A stretch of 18,866 bases of DNA from an uncultured Collinsella sp. (GTDB lineage Bacteria > Actinomycetota > Coriobacteriia > Coriobacteriales > Coriobacteriaceae), in assembly GCA_934650095.1 (NCBI GenBank), contig CAKUFT010000029.1:1-18866 (forward strand), written 5' to 3'. Both the position numbers and the translations under genes were made by a program. Under the pieces are notes generated by a model, which saw only the letters and a program-made list of their open reading frames with translations, was not told the origin of the DNA and did not search any database. Shown one piece after another: positions 14,120-18,866 of the stretch. Numbering within the stretch: the stretch's first letter is position 1; each line of letters starts with the position of its first letter.

Positions 14120-16570
14120 ATGCTGCAGAAAATCCAACGTTTTGGCGGAGCCATGTTCGCGCCCGCCATGTTGTTTTCTATATCAGGCCTCATGGTCGGC
14201 ATCTCCGCCCTCGCCACGACCGTAGACATCGTCGGTGACCTCGCCGTATACGGAACCCCTTGGTACGTTTTCTGGACCATCATCCAGCGCGGCTCGTGGA
14301 CGGTCTTTAAACGTCTCCCGCTCCTTTTTGCCGTAGCGCTGCCTATCGGTCTTGCCCAAAAGCAACCGGCACGCTGCTGCCTCGAGGCGCTCGTGGCCTA
14401 TTTTGCCTATTGCTTCTTTTTGAGCGAGATCATTAAGCTGAGCGGAGACAACCTTGGGCTTAAGTACCCATCATCTTTGACCCCCGCCAGCGGTATCACC
14501 GTCATCGACGGCATCAAGACGCTCGACACCGGCATTATCGGCCCGCTGGCGGTATCGGCAACCGTCGTCTCCATCCATGACCGCTTCTACGATGCCAAGG
14601 TTCCCGATTGGCTCGGCACCTTCTCGGGTTCCTCGCTGGTCTACCTCATCAGCTTTTTTGCCGTGTTTGCCCTTGCCGCCATCTCGGCCGCCATCGTGCC
14701 CTTCGCATACGCTGTAACCGAAACGCTGCGCCACGCACTTGCGGGCGTCGGCCCCTTCGGCGTGGGCATCTTTGTGTTTTTGGAGCGAGCACTCGAGCCC
14801 ATGGGGCTGCACCACCTGCTCTATATGCCCATCTATTACGACAATCTGGTCATTCACGACGGTATTTACGCCACGTGGACCAACCTGCTCCCCATTCTCT
14901 CCCATAGCACGCGCCCTTTAAATGAACTTGCGCCCTGGGCAGGTTTTACCGCCACCGGCTGGGGCAAGCTCTTTGGCCTTCCCGCCATCGCGGCAGCATT
15001 CTATTTCACCGCCAAACCCGAACGCCGCGCCGGCCTTAAAGTCATCCTTTTGCCCGCCATCGTCGCCTCGGTGGTCTGCGGCGTCACCGAGCCGCTCGAG
15101 TTTCTCTTTATGTTCACCTATCCCGGACTCTTTTTGCTCTACGCCGTCCTATCCTCCTGCCTTGCCATGACCATGAACTTCTTTGGCATCGTCGGCATCT
15201 TCTCGGGCGGTCTCATGGAAATGACGGCCTTCAACTTCATCCCACTCATGCGAATGCATGCCGGCTCCTACCTTTTGGCGCTCGGTATCGGTCTTGCCTT
15301 TAGCCTCATCTTTTTTGTTAGTTTTCGAGCACTCATCTTGGTCTATGACCTTAAGACGCCGGGCCGCGAGGATCATGTCTCCAATCGCGCGGCAATCGAT
15401 CGTTTAACCGGAAGCGGCTTTGCCAAAGAGCAATCTCCCAATGGCGAGGTCAGTATTCAATCCGATCAAGATCACGTCCTCGCTGAGCGGGTAATTCAGC
15501 TTTTAGGTGGCGTTGGCAATATCGTGGGCGCAACCAACTGCGCCACGCGCCTGCGCGTCGAGGTCGCAGACCCTTCCATCGTTGCAGATAATGCGTCGTT
15601 TGTCGCGGTGGGCGCCAAGGGCCTCATCATTACGGGCAAGACCGCCCAGGTGATTATTGGCATCTCCGTTCCCCGCGTTAAAGAGCATTTTGACCAGATC
15701 ATGGGCCTCGAGCCGGGATTTGTGCCCACCACCTCGGCCTCCCCTGCCGCCAGCGCAGCCCATAAGCGCGGCGATATCTGCTTCTTCGATATCGACGGAA
15801 CACTCGCCTGGCAAGACCCTCGAGTGGCACAAGAGCTTCCCGAGAGCGAGCGAGACCTCTCCCCCTATCCCAATGAAGCGGTCTCGCAAGCCATCCGTGA
15901 TTTTGTCGCCAAGGGCAATATGGCGTTTATCTGCACAGGGCGCACGCTGAGCTGCATCCATCCAAAGCTGCTCGAGCTGCCCTGGACCGGCATCGTCTGC
16001 CTCGCGGGTGGCTATGTCGAACTTGAGGGACACGTGATTCGCGATTTGGCGATGACGCCCGGCATGCTGCAGCGCCTTGCTCCCATTCTTGAGCAATCGG
16101 ACGAAGTGATTCGTTTTGAGGGACTCAATGGCGTCGTTCGCATGAGTGCCGATGCGCCCGACGCCCCGGGATACGCCCGCACCGTGGGCGATGCAATTAC
16201 GCAGCTGCAACATTACAGCGCCTACAAGATTTTAATGTCCACGTCGCTTGCCAACCGCATCGCTCAGGATCAAGCGTTTGAGCCGCTGCTCTGCTTTAAC
16301 GAGCTCGAGCTCGAAGTGACCGAGATTTCGCCTCGCGAATGCACCAAGCGCGAGGGTATCCAGTCCGTACTCGACGCCCTCGATCCCCACCACGGAACCG
16401 TATACGGCATCGGCGACGCCAGCAATGACGTCTCGCTGATGAACGCCGTCGACGTTGGCATCGCCATGGGCAACGCACCGGACTTCCTCAAGGAAAAGGC
16501 CGACTATGTCACCGACAGCATCGACCACGACGGCGTCGTCACCGCGCTCGAACACTTTGGGCTTATCTAG
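14120..16570 (+). CDS. Alpha-glucoside PTS EIICB fused to a Cof-type HAD phosphatase
   Basis: An 816-residue three-part protein. Residues 1 to about 430 are an EIIC membrane domain of the glucose superfamily, beginning MLQKIQRFGGAMFAPAMLF as in MalX/AglA-type alpha-glucoside permeases, with the sugar-site motif GVTEPLEF at 321-328. Residues about 450-540 are EIIB with phosphorylated Cys474 in NCATRLR. After an Ala/Ser/Pro linker, residues about 553-816 are a type IIB HAD hydrolase: nucleophile Asp557 and Asp559 in DIDGT, ICTGRT, a Lys in TKREGIQ, and GDASND (Asp766) followed by MNAVDVGIAMGNA. There is no EIIA domain, so an outside EIIA must supply phosphate. ATG 14120 has GGAAGG seven bases upstream and fits the family N-terminus; an in-frame ATG at 14084 does not. 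The reading frame crosses both junctions without a break. No phospho-alpha-glucosidase gene is nearby. Confidence 0.92.
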   Translation: MLQKIQRFGGAMFAPAMLFSISGLMVGISALATTVDIVGDLAVYGTPWYVFWTIIQRGSWTVFKRLPLLFAVALPIGLAQKQPARCCLEALVAYFAYCFFLSEIIKLSGDNLGLKYPSSLTPASGITVIDGIKTLDTGIIGPLAVSATVVSIHDRFYDAKVPDWLGTFSGSSLVYLISFFAVFALAAISAAIVPFAYAVTETLRHALAGVGPFGVGIFVFLERALEPMGLHHLLYMPIYYDNLVIHDGIYATWTNLLPILSHSTRPLNELAPWAGFTATGWGKLFGLPAIAAAFYFTAKPERRAGLKVILLPAIVASVVCGVTEPLEFLFMFTYPGLFLLYAVLSSCLAMTMNFFGIVGIFSGGLMEMTAFNFIPLMRMHAGSYLLALGIGLAFSLIFFVSFRALILVYDLKTPGREDHVSNRAAIDRLTGSGFAKEQSPNGEVSIQSDQDHVLAERVIQLLGGVGNIVGATNCATRLRVEVADPSIVADNASFVAVGAKGLIITGKTAQVIIGISVPRVKEHFDQIMGLEPGFVPTTSASPAASAAHKRGDICFFDIDGTLAWQDPRVAQELPESERDLSPYPNEAVSQAIRDFVAKGNMAFICTGRTLSCIHPKLLELPWTGIVCLAGGYVELEGHVIRDLAMTPGMLQRLAPILEQSDEVIRFEGLNGVVRMSADAPDAPGYARTVGDAITQLQHYSAYKILMSTSLANRIAQDQAFEPLLCFNELELEVTEISPRECTKREGIQSVLDALDPHHGTVYGIGDASNDVSLMNAVDVGIAMGNAPDFLKEKADYVTDSIDHDGVVTALEHFGLI

Positions 16571-16685
16571 CCAAGCCCCTACCGCACTTGCGGCCGCATG
16601 GACCAATCGTCTTCAACCGCCGCGCTCGACGCCCTAATGTGGCAATATGTTGTCTGCATAATGCAACGATGCAACCTATCAAAGA

Positions 16686-17711
16686 ATGCGAGAACCCGTG
16701 TCCAGTCCGTTTACCAGCTTTTTAGCCCAGCACTTTGACCAGATTAACGACTATCTGGCCACGTTCTTTGACGGACAGGCGACTTCCGCCGATATCGAGC
16801 GCTACCTGTATACCCCGCTCTCGGCATTTACGGCAAACGCTGGCAAGCGCCACCGCCCGCTCATCTGCATGCTCGCCGCCACTGCGGTAGGCGGCAGCTT
16901 TGAGAGCGCCCGCAGCGCAGCGGCGGCCATCGAGCACTTTCAGTCGGGCGCACTCATCCACGACGACATCGCCGACAACGGGCAGATTCGTCGCGGCAAG
17001 CCCTGCATGCACCTTACCGAGGGCACCGGTCTTGCCATCAACTGCGGTGACCTGGCGCTCACCATGGTCACCAAGACGGTTCTCGACGACCCCACACTCA
17101 ACGCAGACGTGAAGCTTCGCGTGCTCCACGAGCTTACCGAGATGATCGTCCGTACCATCGAGGGCCAGGCGCTCGACCTGGGCTGGGTCCGCGACGAGCG
17201 CTTTGACATTTCGGTCGACGATTATCTGGACATGGCGACGCACAAGACCGCGTACTACAGCGGAGCGACGCCGCTTGCCGCCGGAGCCATTATCGGCGGC
17301 GGCAGCGAAGAGCAGATTGAGGCACTGCGCGCCTTTGGGCTGCACACGGGCCTTGCCTTCCAGATTCAAGACGACCTGCTCAACTTGATCGGCACCAAGG
17401 AGGCCGCCAACAAGGACTTCCGCACCGACATCACCGAGGGTAAGCGCACGCTCGTTGCCGTGCACGCCCTGTCTGATGAGCGCTATCACGACGAGATTGA
17501 AGCGATCCTTTCCTCGGGCACCGAGGACCCCGCGCAACTCGCACGCGCCGTGGAGATCTTCCAGGAGTCCGGCTCTATCGATTACGCCCACACTTATGCG
17601 CTCGACCTGACCGCCAAGGCCAAAGCGGCCATCGAGGACGTTTCGCTCGACCCGCATGCACGTGAACTGTTCCTCTCCATGGCAGATTTCTTTGTGGAGC
17701 GCCTCAACTAG
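16686..17711 (+). CDS. Polyprenyl (geranylgeranyl-type) diphosphate synthase
   Basis: Cytoplasmic trans-prenyltransferase that condenses isopentenyl diphosphate onto allylic diphosphates, feeding quinone or other isoprenoid synthesis. The 341-residue product has AGKRHRPL for substrate phosphate binding, the first Asp-rich motif DDIAD (93-97) followed by RRGKP, and a second motif FQIQDDLLN (229-233) with Asn where DDxxD is usual, then KRTL. Chain length cannot be predicted safely; the residues before the first motif (HFQSGALIHDD) lack an obvious bulky floor, so a medium or long product is possible. The start is uncertain: ATG 16686 and the in-frame GTG at 16698 both lack a clear ribosome binding site. 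CATAAT at 16657-16662 may be a -10 box. Confidence 0.88.
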   Translation: MREPVSSPFTSFLAQHFDQINDYLATFFDGQATSADIERYLYTPLSAFTANAGKRHRPLICMLAATAVGGSFESARSAAAAIEHFQSGALIHDDIADNGQIRRGKPCMHLTEGTGLAINCGDLALTMVTKTVLDDPTLNADVKLRVLHELTEMIVRTIEGQALDLGWVRDERFDISVDDYLDMATHKTAYYSGATPLAAGAIIGGGSEEQIEALRAFGLHTGLAFQIQDDLLNLIGTKEAANKDFRTDITEGKRTLVAVHALSDERYHDEIEAILSSGTEDPAQLARAVEIFQESGSIDYAHTYALDLTAKAKAAIEDVSLDPHARELFLSMADFFVERLN

Positions 17712-17849
17712 CGGGGGTCACAAAACCTGTGGGCAGCGCGTTTGGGTACAAGTTGCTACACTGTTGAGTGTATGTTTATGCATCCCTTTGCGTTGTCTAT
17801 CCGACACACGCTCAAATAGTACGAATGGTACGCCGAAAGGGGTTCGTTC

Positions 17850-18755
17850 ATGGAACCTATTACAACGGGCATGCAGGGAGCAGCCGTCGAGGACGTCCAG
17901 TCCCGCCTTCTGCAGCTCGGCTATACAATCGATGACACCGAGGTTGCCGACAAGCGCTTTGGCACCACCACCGAGCAGGCCGTCAGCACCTTCAGGCTCG
18001 ACAGCGGCCTTGCTGCCGGTCATGCCGTCGATATCCCCTGTTGGAGCGCCCTGGTCGACGCCTCGTATAAGCTGGGCGACCGCACTCTGTATCTGCGCAT
18101 GCCCAATTTCCATGGCGCCGATGTGCAGGCCCTGCAGCGCGCTCTCAACGTTTTGGGCTTTGCCTGCGGCGAGGACGACGGCTACTTTGGTCCGCATACC
18201 GAGGCCGCCCTGCAGCAGTTCCAGGAAAATGTCGGCCTGTTTGCCGACGGCATGGCCTTCCAGGACACCTACGCCTACATCAACCGCCTGCACCATGTGT
18301 GGGAGGGCAAGCCCTCGGTCACCGAAGCCGAGTCCCGCATCGGTTTTGCTCGCGCCGCCAACGTGCTCGAGCGCTTCCAGATTGCCGTTATCGGCGAGGA
18401 CCCCATCGCGCGCAGTGTTGCGTCGCGCATGTGGAATATCGCCACGGCAACGACCGACAACAGCGGCATGATGCTCTGCGACTCCGAGGTCCCAACCGAC
18501 GTTGACCTGGTGCTCGAGATCGCAAGCGACGAGCTGCCCGCCGACGCCGCGCCACGCGCCACGATTGCCCTCGCCGAGTGCCACAACCTGGCCCAGCGCA
18601 TCCGCACCGCCAATGTCGCCGCACAGCAGAAGCCGGCTCGCATTCGCATTGAGCTCACGGGCATGACGCGCTACAACGGCACCTTCACGGCCAGCGACGC
18701 GCAGACGCTCGCCGTACGCCTACTCGACGGCGTTTGCGATGCCCTCGCAGATTAG
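17850..18755 (+). CDS. Double peptidoglycan-binding-domain protein with degenerate amidase-like C-terminus (CwlM-like)
   Basis: A 301-residue protein without a signal peptide or membrane segment. Two PG_binding_1 repeats lie at about residues 1-62 (TTGMQGAAVEDVQSRLLQLGY to SALVD) and 78-145 (GADVQALQRALNVLGF, DGYFGPHTEAALQQFQ). Residues about 170-301 can be laid over an N-acetylmuramoyl-L-alanine amidase (Amidase_3) in outline: IAVIGEDP for the first strand, VDLVLEIASDE where amidases have DLFVSIHANA, and RIRIELTGMTRYNG near the conserved PAVLVEIGFLSN. The zinc histidines are absent. Two peptidoglycan-binding domains plus an amidase fold in a cytoplasmic protein is the plan of mycobacterial CwlM, a regulator of MurA. 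This relationship is inference. The start has AAGGGG nine bases upstream. Confidence 0.72.
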   Translation: MEPITTGMQGAAVEDVQSRLLQLGYTIDDTEVADKRFGTTTEQAVSTFRLDSGLAAGHAVDIPCWSALVDASYKLGDRTLYLRMPNFHGADVQALQRALNVLGFACGEDDGYFGPHTEAALQQFQENVGLFADGMAFQDTYAYINRLHHVWEGKPSVTEAESRIGFARAANVLERFQIAVIGEDPIARSVASRMWNIATATTDNSGMMLCDSEVPTDVDLVLEIASDELPADAAPRATIALAECHNLAQRIRTANVAAQQKPARIRIELTGMTRYNGTFTASDAQTLAVRLLDGVCDALAD

Positions 18756-18793
18756 GTAAACTAGACGAGTTGCTTTTGGGCAACACCAAACAT

Positions 18794-18865
18794 TGGGACG
18801 TAGTTCAACGGTAGAACTCCGGTTTTTGGTGCCGGCTGTTGGGGGTTCGAATCCCTCCGTCCCAG
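18794..18865 (+). tRNA. tRNA-Gln (anticodon TTG), 3' end cut by the window
   Basis: Acceptor stem TGGGACG/CGTCCCA (18794-18800 with 18858-18864) with discriminator G at 18865; the first T-A pair is typical of bacterial tRNA-Gln. D-stem GTTC/GAAC, anticodon stem CCGGT/GCCGG around loop TTTTGGT with anticodon TTG at 18826-18828, and T-arm GGGGG-TTCGAAT-CCCTC. Only one base follows the discriminator, so it cannot be seen whether CCA is encoded. Confidence 0.93.
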
Positions 18866-18866
18866 C

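Noticed and set aside
15720..15790. HAD phosphatase as a separate gene downstream of the PTS gene
   Set aside because: There is no stop codon, start codon with ribosome binding site, or frame change between EIIB and HAD; a linker of Ala, Ser and Pro joins them.

Overview
The window looks like chromosomal DNA of a gut actinobacterium of the class Coriobacteriia, most likely Collinsella or a close relative. This is an inference from the high GC content, the gene set (MsmK-type ABC importer, Tat-type lipoprotein, MalX-type PTS) and the style of the signal peptides; no rRNA gene is present to settle it. I see no phage genes, insertion sequences or CRISPR arrays.

Layout. (1) 1-31: the first ten codons of a minus-strand gene, probably a LacI-family regulator. 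(2) 215-1177: murB (peptidoglycan precursor synthesis), convergent with (3) 1405-2595: a Tat-exported PcsB-type coiled-coil/CHAP cell-wall hydrolase. The gap between them holds two terminators and a perfect 31-bp inverted repeat. (4) 2863-8050, plus strand: galE, malQ and glgP, that is UDP-galactose epimerisation followed by 4-alpha-glucanotransferase and alpha-glucan phosphorylase. (5) 8051-8506: a convergent intergenic region with five copies of a 14-nt unit in strictly alternating orientation about every 40 bp. (6) 8507-12869, minus strand: a complete CUT1 sugar ABC importer (lipoprotein, two permeases, MsmK-type ATPase) with intercistronic hairpins, preceded by (7) 13176-13895: a TreR-like GntR/UTRA regulator. 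(8) 14120-16570, divergent from the regulator: an alpha-glucoside PTS EIICB fused in frame to a Cof-type HAD phosphatase. (9) 16686-17711: a polyprenyl diphosphate synthase. (10) 17850-18755: a protein with two peptidoglycan-binding domains and what looks like a zinc-less amidase domain, resembling CwlM. (11) 18794-18865: tRNA-Gln(TTG), cut at the window edge before the CCA end is complete.

How the genes fit together. Regions 4 to 8 read as an alpha-glucan/alpha-glucoside utilisation locus. The ABC importer would bring in unmodified oligosaccharides. The PTS would bring in a phosphorylated disaccharide, which the fused phosphatase could dephosphorylate. MalQ and GlgP would turn the resulting maltose and maltodextrins into glucose and glucose-1-phosphate. 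Related 12-bp palindromes of the type TTGTTTAAACAA lie upstream of malQ, upstream of the ABC operon and between the regulator and the PTS gene. They suggest that the TreR-like regulator controls all three units. Substrates are inferred from family and context only.
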